57,150 bases of DNA from an uncultured Lachnospiraceae bacterium (GTDB lineage: Bacteria > Bacillota > Clostridia > Lachnospirales > Lachnospiraceae): assembly GCA_910579495.1 (NCBI GenBank), contig CAJTVD010000018.1, positions 1 to 57,150 of the forward strand, given 5' to 3'. Each line of letters begins with the position of its first letter. Positions within the stretch are counted from its first letter, which is position 1. Shown piece after piece: positions 32,672 to 41,575 of the stretch. A program made the translations under genes and the position numbers. Under the pieces are notes generated by a model, which did no database searches, had not been told where the DNA came from, and saw only the letters and a program-made list of their open reading frames with translations.

Positions 32672-32710
32672 AAATCATTCTCCTTGTGCTTTCCCATATT
32701 TGCGTACCTG

Positions 32711-35700
32711 CTATGCCCCGCACTTAGCGTCCCGCCCTCCATGGTTCAACGGGAAATCAGGATTCTGTTCCTCATTGGTTTCCTCATCATGAGAGATAGG
32801 GCAGCCTGCCTGGCAGGAGGCCTGGCTGATGCATTCCTGGGCGTGGCACTGGGGCTGTGTGTTTAGATTCTTCTGTGCGGTGGAGAGCATCAGCTTGATC
32901 CGGTTGAGCTGGTTTACTTCGCTGGCACCGGGATCATAGTCGATTGCTACAATATTGCTTAAAGGATACTGCCTGCGCAGCTCTTTGATCACCCCTTTGC
33001 CGACTACATGGTTGGGCAGGCAGGCGAAGGGCTGGGCGCAGACGATATTGTTAACGCCCTCATGGATCAATTCCACCATTTCCCCTGTAAGGAACCAGCC
33101 TTCCCCTGTCTGGTTGCCGATAGAGACAATAGGCTTTGCATATTCCACCGTCCGGTAAATGCTGGTAGGGGGCGTAAAATGCCTGCTTTTGGCAAGGGCT
33201 TTGGCTGCCCCGCCCCGGAGAAATTCCAGTGCGCTGATGCCAAGCTTTGACAGCCGGGCGGCTTTTTTGCTGGTTCCCAGCTCCTTTGCCTTGTAAATCT
33301 GGTTATAAAAGCAGTAAAGCATAAAGTCAAGCAGATCCGGCACCACTGCCTCCGCCCCTTCCTCTTCCAGCAGCTCAACCAGATGGTTGTTTGCGGCGGG
33401 GGCAAATTTCACCAGGATTTCCCCTACAATACCCACTTTGGGCTTTACCTGGCCTGTAACGGGGATGGCATCAAATTCTTCCACTATTTGCCGACACATT
33501 TTCCGGAAGGTGAAGAAACCAGGATGTTTCCGGGAGACAAAGGCCTGGCATTTTTCCAGCCATTTCTGGTGCAGGGCTTCCACGCTGCCCTTTTCTTTTT
33601 CATAAGGGCGCATACGGTAAATGCATCGCATGAAAATATCCCCAAATACTGCCCCATAGGCAGCGCGGGCCAGCAGGCCGGCGTTTAAATGGAAGCCGGG
33701 GTTGGACTCGATTCCCGCCAGGTTCAGGGAAATAACAGGGATCTGCGGCATTCCGGCCTTTTCCAGTGCCCTGCGGATAAAGCCTACATAATTCGTGGCA
33801 CGGCAGCCGCCCCCGGTCTGGGACATGATCACGGCAACCTTGTTTAAGTCGTATTTGCCAGAGAGCAGCGCATCCATAATCTGCCCCACCACCATAAGGG
33901 AGGGGTAGCAGGCATCGTTGTTTACATATTTCAGCCCCATGTCCACCGCCCGTTTGTTGTCGTTGGGCAGCACCTCAAAGTGATAGCCGCAGGCCCGGAA
34001 AGCGGACTCCAGGATATCAAAATGGATGGGGGACATCTGGGGGCACAAAATGGTGTATTCTTTCCGCATTTCTTCCGTAAACTGTACTTTTTCGATGGCG
34101 GAAGAGCGTGCCGTGCGGGGCTTATTTTGTTTCTCCTTCACATGGATGGCGGAGATCAGGGAGCGGATACGGATCTTTGCCGCTCCCAGGTTATTGACTT
34201 CATCAATTTTCAGGCAGGTATAAATCTTATCCGAGCCTGTGAGGATATCGCCCACCTGGTCGGTGGTGACGGCATCCAGCCCGCAGCCAAAGGAGTTTAG
34301 CTGGATCAGGTCAAGGTTTTCCACCGTCTTTACATAGCTGGCGGCGGCATAGAGCCTGGAATGGTACATCCACTGGTCGGAAACGATAAGGGGACGCTCC
34401 GGCTTTGCCAGATGGGAGATGGAGTCCTCAGTAAGTACGGCGAAACCGTAGGAGGCAATCAGTTCCGGGATGCCGTGGTGGATTTCCGGGTCAATATGGT
34501 AAGGGCGCCCCGCCAGCACAATGCCCCGTTTTCCTTCTTTTTCCAGGTAAGAGAGGGTCTCCTCGCCCTTCTTTTGCATGGCCAGGCGGGCGGCGGCTAA
34601 TTCCTCCCAGCCCAGGCGGGCAGCCTCCCTTACTTCCCCGGCAGGCAGCTCTTTAAATTCCTTTACCAGGGCATCCGAGGCCGTTTTCAGGCTCCCAAAG
34701 GACAGGAAAGGGTTGCGGAAAACCATGTCCCCCCGGCCAATTTCCTCTACATTGTTTTTAATATTTTCCGAATAGGAGGTGACAATAGGGCAGTTGTAGT
34801 GATTATTGGCACCCTCCATTTCATCCCGCTCATAAAAAAGGGCGGGATAAAAGATAAAATCCGGCTTCTGGCTGATCAGCCAGCTGATATGCCCATGGGC
34901 AAGCTTGGCGGGATAACACTCCGACTCACTGGGAATGGATTCAATCCCCAGCTCGTAAATTTTCCGGTTGGATACAGGGGATAAAACCACACGGTATCCC
35001 AGCTTTGTAAAAAAGGTATGCCAGAAGGGGTAGTTTTCGTACATATTAAGTACCCGGGGAATCCCCACGCTCCCCCGGATGGCTTTGTCCGCAGGTAAAG
35101 GCTCATAGCCGAAAACCCGTTTCAGTTTATAATCAAAGAGATTGGGAATGTTGTTCTCATTTTTTTGCCTGCCCAGGCCCCGTTCGCAACGGTTGCCGGA
35201 TATGTACTGCCGCCCGCCTGTAAATTTATTGATGGTAAGGCGGCAGCTATTGGTACATCCCTTACATTTTGCTATACTTGTTTCAAACTCCAGGGCATTT
35301 ATCTTTTTGAAAGGGAGCATGGTGGTCTCATAGCCCTCCTGGTAATGCTCCCTGGCGATCAGGGCAGCCCCGAAAGCCCCCATAATGCCTGCAATGTCCG
35401 GGCGGATAGCTTCACACCCGGCAATTTTTTCAAAGCTCCGGAGGACGGCGTCGTTGTAGAAGGTCCCGCCCTGGACCACAATATTTTTTCCCAGGGCAGA
35501 GGCATCGGAAACCTTGATTACCTTAAACAGGGCGTTTTTGATTACTGAATAGGCAAGTCCGGCGGAAATATCCGGCACGGACGCCCCTTCCTTCTGTGCC
35601 TGTTTCACTTTGGAATTCATAAACACAGTGCAGCGGGTACCCAGGTCAATGGGATGGGCTGCAAACAGTGCCGCCTTTGCAAAGTCCTCCACGGTATAGT

Positions 35701-37084
35701 TCAGGGATTTGGCAAAGGTTTCGATAAAGGAGCCGCAGCCGGAGGAACAGGCTTCGTTAAGCTGGACACTGTCTACCGTCTGGCTTTTAATTTTGATGCA
35801 TTTCATGTCCTGGCCGCCGATATCCAGGATACAGTCTACCTGGGGATTGAAAAACGCGGCGGCATAATAGTGTGCCACTGTCTCTACTTCCCCGTCATCC
35901 AGCAGAAAAGCCGCCTTCATAAGTGCTTCCCCATATCCTGTGGAGCAGGAGCGCACAATACGGACGCCTTCCGGAAGCTGGGAATAGATTTCCCTGATTG
36001 CCCGGATGGCGGTCTTTAACGGGCTTCCATCGTTACTGCTGTAAAAAGAGTACAGCAAGGAGCCGTCTTCGCCTACCAGGGCAATTTTGGTGGTAGTGCT
36101 CCCGGCGTCAATGCCCAGGAAACAGTTCCCTTTATAGGAAGGGAGGGATCCGGTTTGGACACGGTAGTTTGCATGGCGTTCCCGGAAGCTTTCATATTCC
36201 TCAGGGGAGGAAAACAAAGGTTCCATCCGCTCCACTTCGAATTCCATTTTGATTTCCCCCGAGAGCCGGGATGTGATTTCCTCCATGGACACGGATACCT
36301 CATCCTTTGCGTTCATGGCGGAGCCGATGGCGGCAAACAGATGGGAATGCCCGGTATCAATAATATGTTCTTCATCCAGCTTTAAGGTGCGGATGAAAGC
36401 TGTCTTTAGTTCGGAGAGGAAGTGTAAAGGACCGCCTAAAAAGGCAACATGCCCCCGGATAGGTTTTCCGCAGGCAAGACCGCTGATGGTCTGATTGACC
36501 ACCGCCTGGAAAATGGAAGCGGACAAGTCTTCTTTGGTCGCCCCGTCGTTGATCAGGGGCTGGATATCGGATTTGGCAAACACGCCGCACCTTGCCGCGA
36601 TGGTGTAAAGGGAACGGTAGCCTTTGGCGTATTCATTCAGTCCTGAGGCGTCGGTCTGCAGAAGGGACGCCATCTGGTCAATAAAGGAGCCGGTGCCCCC
36701 TGCGCAGATGCCGTTCATGCGCTGTTCCACATTGCCCCCTTCAAAGTAAATGATCTTGGCGTCTTCCCCCCCAAGTTCAATAGCTACATCCGTCTTCGGC
36801 GCAAGCCCCTGCAGGGCTGTGGCTACGGCGATCACTTCCTGTACAAAGGGGACTTCTAAATGCCGGGCCAGGGTAAGCCCCCCGGAACCGGTGATTACCG
36901 GGTGCAGGATGATATTCCCCAGTTGGGAGCGGGCGTCGGCAAGGAGCCCGGAGAGTGTTTCTTTTATATTTGCAAAATGTCTTCTATAGTCAGAAAAAAG
37001 AATATTATGAGCATCATCCAAAATGGCAATTTTGACAGTGGTAGAGCCGATGTCAATGCCAAGGGTATAATGTTGATTGTCCAT
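32711..37084 (-). CDS. Giant 2-hydroxyacyl-CoA dehydratase activase-type protein
   Basis: The 1457-residue protein joins two ASKHA ATPase domains of the BcrAD/BadFG activator type (LGIDIGSTTVKIA at about 8-20 and FLGIDAGSTTTKIA at about 325) to a DUF2229-like region and a C-terminal part similar to HgdB-type dehydratase subunits. The first half has CAGGTGSFIDQM and ARCGVFAKSD, the second CSSGCGSFIETF and GTRCTVFMNSK, each giving cysteines for a [4Fe-4S] cluster between subunits. In the known enzymes such activators inject one electron into a dehydratase at the cost of ATP. The substrate of this fused form is not established. AGGCGG precedes the ATG. Confidence 0.88.
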   Translation of the reverse strand: MDNQHYTLGIDIGSTTVKIAILDDAHNILFSDYRRHFANIKETLSGLLADARSQLGNIILHPVITGSGGLTLARHLEVPFVQEVIAVATALQGLAPKTDVAIELGGEDAKIIYFEGGNVEQRMNGICAGGTGSFIDQMASLLQTDASGLNEYAKGYRSLYTIAARCGVFAKSDIQPLINDGATKEDLSASIFQAVVNQTISGLACGKPIRGHVAFLGGPLHFLSELKTAFIRTLKLDEEHIIDTGHSHLFAAIGSAMNAKDEVSVSMEEITSRLSGEIKMEFEVERMEPLFSSPEEYESFRERHANYRVQTGSLPSYKGNCFLGIDAGSTTTKIALVGEDGSLLYSFYSSNDGSPLKTAIRAIREIYSQLPEGVRIVRSCSTGYGEALMKAAFLLDDGEVETVAHYYAAAFFNPQVDCILDIGGQDMKCIKIKSQTVDSVQLNEACSSGCGSFIETFAKSLNYTVEDFAKAALFAAHPIDLGTRCTVFMNSKVKQAQKEGASVPDISAGLAYSVIKNALFKVIKVSDASALGKNIVVQGGTFYNDAVLRSFEKIAGCEAIRPDIAGIMGAFGAALIAREHYQEGYETTMLPFKKINALEFETSIAKCKGCTNSCRLTINKFTGGRQYISGNRCERGLGRQKNENNIPNLFDYKLKRVFGYEPLPADKAIRGSVGIPRVLNMYENYPFWHTFFTKLGYRVVLSPVSNRKIYELGIESIPSESECYPAKLAHGHISWLISQKPDFIFYPALFYERDEMEGANNHYNCPIVTSYSENIKNNVEEIGRGDMVFRNPFLSFGSLKTASDALVKEFKELPAGEVREAARLGWEELAAARLAMQKKGEETLSYLEKEGKRGIVLAGRPYHIDPEIHHGIPELIASYGFAVLTEDSISHLAKPERPLIVSDQWMYHSRLYAAASYVKTVENLDLIQLNSFGCGLDAVTTDQVGDILTGSDKIYTCLKIDEVNNLGAAKIRIRSLISAIHVKEKQNKPRTARSSAIEKVQFTEEMRKEYTILCPQMSPIHFDILESAFRACGYHFEVLPNDNKRAVDMGLKYVNNDACYPSLMVVGQIMDALLSGKYDLNKVAVIMSQTGGGCRATNYVGFIRRALEKAGMPQIPVISLNLAGIESNPGFHLNAGLLARAAYGAVFGDIFMRCIYRMRPYEKEKGSVEALHQKWLEKCQAFVSRKHPGFFTFRKMCRQIVEEFDAIPVTGQVKPKVGIVGEILVKFAPAANNHLVELLEEEGAEAVVPDLLDFMLYCFYNQIYKAKELGTSKKAARLSKLGISALEFLRGGAAKALAKSRHFTPPTSIYRTVEYAKPIVSIGNQTGEGWFLTGEMVELIHEGVNNIVCAQPFACLPNHVVGKGVIKELRRQYPLSNIVAIDYDPGASEVNQLNRIKLMLSTAQKNLNTQPQCHAQECISQASCQAGCPISHDEETNEEQNPDFPLNHGGRDAKCGA

Positions 37085-37165
37085 AATCTACCGCCTTTCT
37101 ATCATAATATTTGTTCCAGTAATTTCCTATACTAATAGCATAGCGTTATTTTGACACGCGTTGTT

Positions 37166-37194
37166 ATTATACGACAGGGTATTTCAAAATGCAA
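37166..37194 (-). promoter_or_regulatory. Candidate sigma-A promoter of the activase gene
   Basis: On the minus strand TTGCAT (37194-37189) and TATAAT (37171-37166) are 17 bases apart, about 80 bases before the start. The gap 37085-37397 contains this, the divergent promoter at 37257 and an inverted repeat between them. Confidence 0.65.
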
Positions 37195-37224
37195 TCCGGG
37201 AAACTAAACAATTTGTAAAGAAAA

Positions 37225-37265
37225 AATTGTAAATTTCTAAAAAAAGATTGGGTTTATTTACAATT
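37225..37265. promoter_or_regulatory. Inverted repeat between divergent promoters
   Basis: AATTGTAAAT (37225-37234) and ATTTACAATT (37256-37265) are perfect inverted copies 21 bases apart; the second overlaps the -35 of the rightward promoter. A further ATTTGTAAAG lies at about 37211-37220. A regulator binding here could act on both genes. Confidence 0.5.
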
Positions 37266-37285
37266 TCATGCAGGGATGTTAGAAT
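37257..37285 (+). promoter_or_regulatory. Candidate sigma-A promoter of the rhomboid-like gene
   Basis: TTTACA (37257-37262) and TAGAAT (37280-37285) are 17 bases apart, leaving a leader of about 105 bases. Confidence 0.6.
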
Positions 37286-37397
37286 ATATGAAGTTTAGGT
37301 TAAACCAATGCCAGTTTTGTAGGCAATATGCTGTATGGCTTAAAACACCATGAAAAAGGATTTACGATGCTTCAAAAAACGGGGGTAGAAAGAAATC

Positions 37398-38267
37398 ATG
37401 AGAATGTCAGATAAGTTTGAAAAAAAATTTGGGAAATATGCAATCAATAATTTATCCATGGTATTAATCATCTGTTATGCGTTCGGTTATCTTTTTTACT
37501 GGATGTATCCTAATATGCTTTCTTACCTGTACTTAAATCCCTATGAGATTATTTTCCACGGGCAGGTATGGCGGCTTTTTACCTGGCTGGTCATCCCTCC
37601 TTCCCGGTTTGATTTCTTTACCTTGCTGATGCTGTATTTTTATTACTCCCTGGGAACCACCTTAGAGAGGACATGGGGGACTTACCGTTATAATGTATAT
37701 ATTTTTTCGGGCATGTTTTTTACCATACTTGGGTCTTTCCTGCTCTTTGCCTACACGCTGGTTTTTATGGGGGAAGGCCTGCCGATATTTTGGGAAACCT
37801 ATAATACCCCTTACTCGCTGGCACCCATGTTCAGCACTTATTATGTAAATATGTCTATTTACTTTGCTTTTGCCGCCACCTACCCCAATATGCAGCTTCT
37901 GCTGTTCTTTTTCATACCTGTTAAAATTAAGGTGCTGGCAATTATATATGGTGCCCTGCTGGTTTTCGATTTTATTACAGGCGGTGTAGCCGTCAAATTC
38001 GTAATCGGCGCATCCCTTATGAACTTCCTGATCTTTTTCTTTAGCGGAAGGGGGATGATCCACATGACGCCCAAGCAGGCAAAGCGCCGGCACGAATTCC
38101 GGCGGGAAGTGAAAAAGACTACCGGGGCCACCCGGCACAAATGTGCCATCTGCGGAAGGACAGACGAGAGCAACCCGGAGCTGGAATTCCGGTTTTGCTC
38201 CAAATGTGAAGGCAGCTATGAGTACTGCCAGGATCACCTTTTCACCCACACCCACATAAAAAAATAA
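37398..38267 (+). CDS. Rhomboid-like membrane protein with C-terminal zinc ribbon
   Basis: The 289-residue protein has about six membrane helices (about 18-215) in a rhomboid-like order, including GQVWRLFTWLVIPPS, the equivalent of the rhomboid loop 1 region, and SLGTTLERTWGTYRYN. I do not find the GxSx catalytic serine or its histidine, so it is probably a pseudoprotease. The C-terminal cytoplasmic part is basic (KQAKRRHEFRREVKK) and ends with a four-cysteine ribbon, C-x2-C and C-x2-C (CAICGR, CSKC), then a His-rich tail. Partners are unknown. The start could also be ATG 37404. Confidence 0.72.
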   Translation: MRMSDKFEKKFGKYAINNLSMVLIICYAFGYLFYWMYPNMLSYLYLNPYEIIFHGQVWRLFTWLVIPPSRFDFFTLLMLYFYYSLGTTLERTWGTYRYNVYIFSGMFFTILGSFLLFAYTLVFMGEGLPIFWETYNTPYSLAPMFSTYYVNMSIYFAFAATYPNMQLLLFFFIPVKIKVLAIIYGALLVFDFITGGVAVKFVIGASLMNFLIFFFSGRGMIHMTPKQAKRRHEFRREVKKTTGATRHKCAICGRTDESNPELEFRFCSKCEGSYEYCQDHLFTHTHIKK

Positions 38268-38269
38268 AG

Positions 38270-38406
38270 GGGCACGGGCAGGGCGGTTGCGGAACTGGAA
38301 GACAGCAAAAGCCCAGGCAGTGCCCCAGAGGAAATACTGGCTGCAGGCCAGACAGGATTTCCCTCTGCGGAAAAAGGGCACGGGCAGGGCGGTTGCGGAA
38401 CTGGAA
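38270..38406 (+). repeat. 31-bp direct repeat flanking a stem-loop
   Basis: A 31-base sequence (starting GGGCACGGGCAGGG and ending GCGGAACTGGAA) occurs perfectly at 38270-38300 and 38376-38406. Between them CAGAGGAAAT (38326-38335) pairs with ATTTCCCTCTG (38357-38367) with one bulge. The parts and order match the element at 17293-17414. The second copy runs into the RBS of the next gene. Confidence 0.85.
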
Positions 38407-38420
38407 TAGGAGGGGATATT

Positions 38421-39161
38421 ATGGAAGAAAACCGTGAACTTGCATTTGCCAGGAGCCTTGAAGAAGTGAGGAGCCTGGCAAAGGAACAGCAGAATTGTAT
38501 TTCCAGGCAGCAGGTGGAGGAGGTTTTTAAAGAACATTCTCTGTCAAAGGAGCAGTTTGGGCTGATATATGATTATTTGAAGCAGCACAAAATCGGCGTG
38601 GGAGAGCCGGTGGACCTGGATGAATATCTCTCCAAGGAAGAGACGGATTACCTGGAAGAATACAAAAAATCAATTTACCAGAAAGAGCCAGCCAGCGAAG
38701 GGGAGCGGGAGGCCGTCATTCTTTCTGCCATGGCAGGGGAAAAGGAGGCCAGGGAGAGGCTGATCTGCCTGTTTTTGCCCCAGGTGGTTGAAATCTCCAG
38801 GCTTTACGCAGGGCAGGGCGTTTTGCTGGAGGATTTGATCGGAGAGGGGAATGTGGCGCTTTCTATGGGAGTTTCCCTGCTTGGGTGCGCGGAACATGCA
38901 AAGGATGCAGAGGGGATGCTTGCCAGAATGGTCATGGATGCAATGGAAGCCCTTATTGCCCAAAGCAGGCAGGAAGCGGACAAGGACAGGAAGATCCTTG
39001 ACAGGGTAAACCAGGTGGCGGGAAAGGCCAGGGAGCTGGCCGGGGAACTGCACAGAAAAGTTACCGTGGAGGAACTTTCCCAGGAAACAGGCATGTCCCA
39101 AAAGACGATCCGGGAGGCTTTCCGTATGAGCGGTTTTGCCATAGAAGATTTGGAGAGATAA
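38421..39161 (+). CDS. Sigma-70-like protein lacking region 4
   Basis: The 246-residue protein resembles a primary sigma factor in part. About 15-65 looks like region 1.1 (RQQVEEVFKEHSLSKEQFGLIYDYLKQHKIG), about 100-155 like region 2 (ARERLICLFLPQVVEISRLYAGQGVLLEDLIGEGNVALSMG), and about 195-235 like region 3 (ARELAGELHRKVTVEELSQETGMSQKTI). The conserved -10 recognition helix (FSTYAxWWI type) and region 4 are absent; the protein just ends after region 3. It could bind core RNA polymerase or an anti-sigma without normal promoter recognition. The RBS AGGAGGGG is part of a repeat box. A small unknown gene follows at 28 bases. Confidence 0.75.
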   Translation: MEENRELAFARSLEEVRSLAKEQQNCISRQQVEEVFKEHSLSKEQFGLIYDYLKQHKIGVGEPVDLDEYLSKEETDYLEEYKKSIYQKEPASEGEREAVILSAMAGEKEARERLICLFLPQVVEISRLYAGQGVLLEDLIGEGNVALSMGVSLLGCAEHAKDAEGMLARMVMDAMEALIAQSRQEADKDRKILDRVNQVAGKARELAGELHRKVTVEELSQETGMSQKTIREAFRMSGFAIEDLER

Positions 39162-39189
39162 AGGGACAGAAAGGTATGGTTTTGTTTTT

Positions 39190-39627
39190 ATGAAGGGTCA
39201 GGAAAAGGTCACCTGTTATGAGGACTTTAAATATGTGCTTGAAGATGTGGGGTCAGTCTGCCTTGGGGCTGGCTTTTCTTATAGGGAGCTGCTTTTCCAG
39301 GAAATGGTTCCCTTTAAGCTGAAAGCAATTCTGGAACGGTATATTCTGGCGGAGGTTTCCCAGGATACGACCCTTGAAAGCCAGTTTTATTACCTGGAGG
39401 AGAATACCTTTGTCTATGAAACCTACAGCCAGTTAAAAGTGAAAGTAAAGGCCCAGGTCCAAACGGAAAAGAAGGGCCTTGCAGGCAGGAAAAAGATCTG
39501 CTACCAGGAGAAGGTGTTTACCTTAAAGGAGCTGGCGGGTATGAACCTGGCGAAAAAGAAGGCTTCCGGCATGCTGGTCAGGGAAATTGTGGTTTCCAAG
39601 CTGGGGCTGCTGACTTTTAGCATATAA
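39190..39627 (+). CDS. Protein of unknown function downstream of the sigma-like gene
   Basis: A 145-residue soluble protein with no membrane segment or metal motif. It starts CYEDFKYVLEDVGSVCLGAGFSYRELLFQ and ends with a basic part (KKGLAGRKKICYQEKVFTLKELAGMNLAKKKASGMLVREIVVSKLG). I do not recognise the family. The distance of 28 bases to the sigma-like gene suggests a shared transcript and perhaps a linked role. No clear RBS is seen (AAAGGTATGG is upstream). The gap to the next gene (39628-39806) shows only A/T-rich sequence. Confidence 0.6.
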   Translation: MKGQEKVTCYEDFKYVLEDVGSVCLGAGFSYRELLFQEMVPFKLKAILERYILAEVSQDTTLESQFYYLEENTFVYETYSQLKVKVKAQVQTEKKGLAGRKKICYQEKVFTLKELAGMNLAKKKASGMLVREIVVSKLGLLTFSI

Positions 39628-39806
39628 ATGAAATTATCCCGGAAGCAATGTTATGGCTTCCCCGCCGCTTTTGCTGTCCCGCCCCGGGTCACCCAAAATG
39701 TATCATCATGGCATTTAGGAAGAAAATCATATTGCACTCTGTTTTTACACTGTGCTAAAATAACATAATGCTATAAACAAAACCAGCGGTATGTGGGGGT
39801 ACAAAA

Positions 39807-40895
39807 TTGAAAAAGAAAATCATATGTTCCATCATGGCAGCCTGTACAATGCTGTTGCTGCCCCAATTTCCTATCCCTGCCAATGCCCAAAACGGCAGGG
39901 AAAATCCTGATGCGCTGCTGGCAGCTTATGAGAGCTATCAGCAGCGTTTTAATGAGATTACAGAGCGCTCCCAGATGGGTGAGAACGGCTTTGAGGTGAT
40001 AGAAGGCCAGATATTCCCCATAGTGACCGAGGGCTTTGGGGAGGTATCCCTGATCCCGGCCCTGGAGAAAACTTATCACCGCCTGGCGTTGTTTTTTGCG
40101 GACGGGGAAGGGAACATTGTATACAAAACGGATCAGCTTGAGGTGAACAACCGCAGCAGGGGAGAGCTTCACCAGCCAATCAGGGAGGTGCGGGCGGTTT
40201 CCTTCCAGGAACTGAACGGGGACGGCCTGATGGATATTGTGCTGATTGTCACCTGTATGAATGGCCGGGGCGCTTATGCGGGGAAACCTTACAAAATTGG
40301 GGATGTATTATTCCAGGATAAGGGCGGGTTTTACCGGGATTACCGTATCTCGGACAAGATTAACCGGTTTGGCATGAACAAAAGTGTGGAGAGTATTGCT
40401 GCCTTTGTGAGGGATGGGGATTCGGCGGAGTTTCTTTATACATCGGCCACTAAGCAGGAGCTTTTGGACAATGGCTTTGAGATTGCCTGGGAGCAGTGCC
40501 ATTACCGGCAGTTTGAGAAGCTGGGCAGGCTGGAGGTAGTGCCCGGGACTTATACCATGGCCAATTTTGCCACCTTTATGATCTACCTGGTCAATGAGCA
40601 GGGATATATTGTGTGGAGCTTCCAGCCTATGGGGGAATACGACAATCTTTATGCCCTGAAGGGGATTACCTGCAGGGATATTGACGGGGACGGGATGAAG
40701 GATATTCTGGTGCTTGCCCGTTACAGCTATGGGGGCAGCGAAAATGAGCTGATGACGGAAAATGATTATGCCATTTATTATCAGCGCACTGGGGGATTTT
40801 ACGAGGATACGGAAATGAAAAAACAATATCCCTGCAGGGATGAGGATACAGTATCCGGGCTGGTGGAAAAGGCACGGGCTTATTGGGGATGGTAA
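39807..40895 (+). CDS. Secreted FG-GAP/VCBS-like repeat protein
   Basis: A 362-residue protein with a signal peptide (about 1-27, cut after PANA). Two calcium-binding-like loops of the FG-GAP type are visible: FQELNGDGLMDIVLIV (about 132) and CRDIDGDGMKDILVLARYSYGG (about 290). Such repeats build beta-propellers that bind ligands or matrix outside the cell. The start is TTG 39807 with GGGGGTA upstream. It ends 20 bases before the response regulator gene, so it is likely the first gene of the two-component operon and may be a sensor partner or target. Confidence 0.78.
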   Translation: MKKKIICSIMAACTMLLLPQFPIPANAQNGRENPDALLAAYESYQQRFNEITERSQMGENGFEVIEGQIFPIVTEGFGEVSLIPALEKTYHRLALFFADGEGNIVYKTDQLEVNNRSRGELHQPIREVRAVSFQELNGDGLMDIVLIVTCMNGRGAYAGKPYKIGDVLFQDKGGFYRDYRISDKINRFGMNKSVESIAAFVRDGDSAEFLYTSATKQELLDNGFEIAWEQCHYRQFEKLGRLEVVPGTYTMANFATFMIYLVNEQGYIVWSFQPMGEYDNLYALKGITCRDIDGDGMKDILVLARYSYGGSENELMTENDYAIYYQRTGGFYEDTEMKKQYPCRDEDTVSGLVEKARAYWGW

Positions 40896-40915
40896 GGAAC
40901 GGATGGGAAGAAAAG

Positions 40916-41575
40916 ATGATTAAAATACTGATTGTGGACGATGAAAAACCAATTTGCGACCTGATAGACCTGAACCTGTCCGCGTCGGGCTATCACTGCA
41001 CTACAGCGCAAAACGGGATGGATGCCTTAGACCTGATTGATAAAGAAAACTACGATTTGATCCTCCTGGATATCATGCTCCCGGGAGCGGACGGGTATGA
41101 TGTGATGGCCTATGTGCGCCCTTTAAAGATTCCCGTGATTTTTATCACGGCAAAGCATGAGGTACGGGACCGGGTAAAGGGGCTGAAAGCGGGAGCGGAC
41201 GATTATTTGGTGAAGCCCTTCGATGTGGTGGAGCTGGTGGCGCGGGTGGAAGCAGTGCTGCGGCGGTACAATAAAACGGATAAAAAGCTTACCGCAGGGG
41301 AAGTGGAGGTGGACGTGGAAGCCCGCAGAGTTTTAAAGGGAGGGAACCAGATTGTCCTTACCAACAAGGAATTCGGCCTGCTGGTGCTTTTTATGCAGAA
41401 CAAAAATGTGGCATTGTTCCGGGAAATTTTGTATGAAAAGGTCTGGGGGGACGAGTACATGGGGGACAGCCGCACCCTGGACCTTCATGTACAGCGGCTT
41501 CGGAAAAAGCTGGGCTGGGAGCAGAATCTGGTAGCGGTGTATAAGGTGGGCTACCGCTTAGAGGTTGCAAAATGA
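40916..41575 (+). CDS. OmpR/PhoB family response regulator
   Basis: A 219-residue regulator with a receiver domain (about 1-115) and a winged-helix DNA-binding domain (about 125-219). The receiver has Asp9-Asp10 (VDDEK), phospho-acceptor Asp52 (LLDIMLPG), Thr (FITAK) and KPF. The output domain has TNKEFGLLVLFMQNKN and SRTLDLHVQRLRKKLG. The start ATG 40916 follows GGGAAGAAAAG. The stop overlaps the kinase start by four bases (ATGA), marking them as a pair. Targets are unknown; neighbours suggest envelope genes. Confidence 0.95.
   Translation: MIKILIVDDEKPICDLIDLNLSASGYHCTTAQNGMDALDLIDKENYDLILLDIMLPGADGYDVMAYVRPLKIPVIFITAKHEVRDRVKGLKAGADDYLVKPFDVVELVARVEAVLRRYNKTDKKLTAGEVEVDVEARRVLKGGNQIVLTNKEFGLLVLFMQNKNVALFREILYEKVWGDEYMGDSRTLDLHVQRLRKKLGWEQNLVAVYKVGYRLEVAK

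Noticed and set aside
38270..38406. CRISPR-like array
   Set aside because: Only two repeat copies, with an internal stem and a spacing of 106 bases; no cas genes nearby.
37662..38537. Minus-strand open frame of 291 codons opposite the rhomboid-like gene
   Set aside because: Antisense to the membrane protein gene and across the repeat region; no RBS and no recognisable domain.
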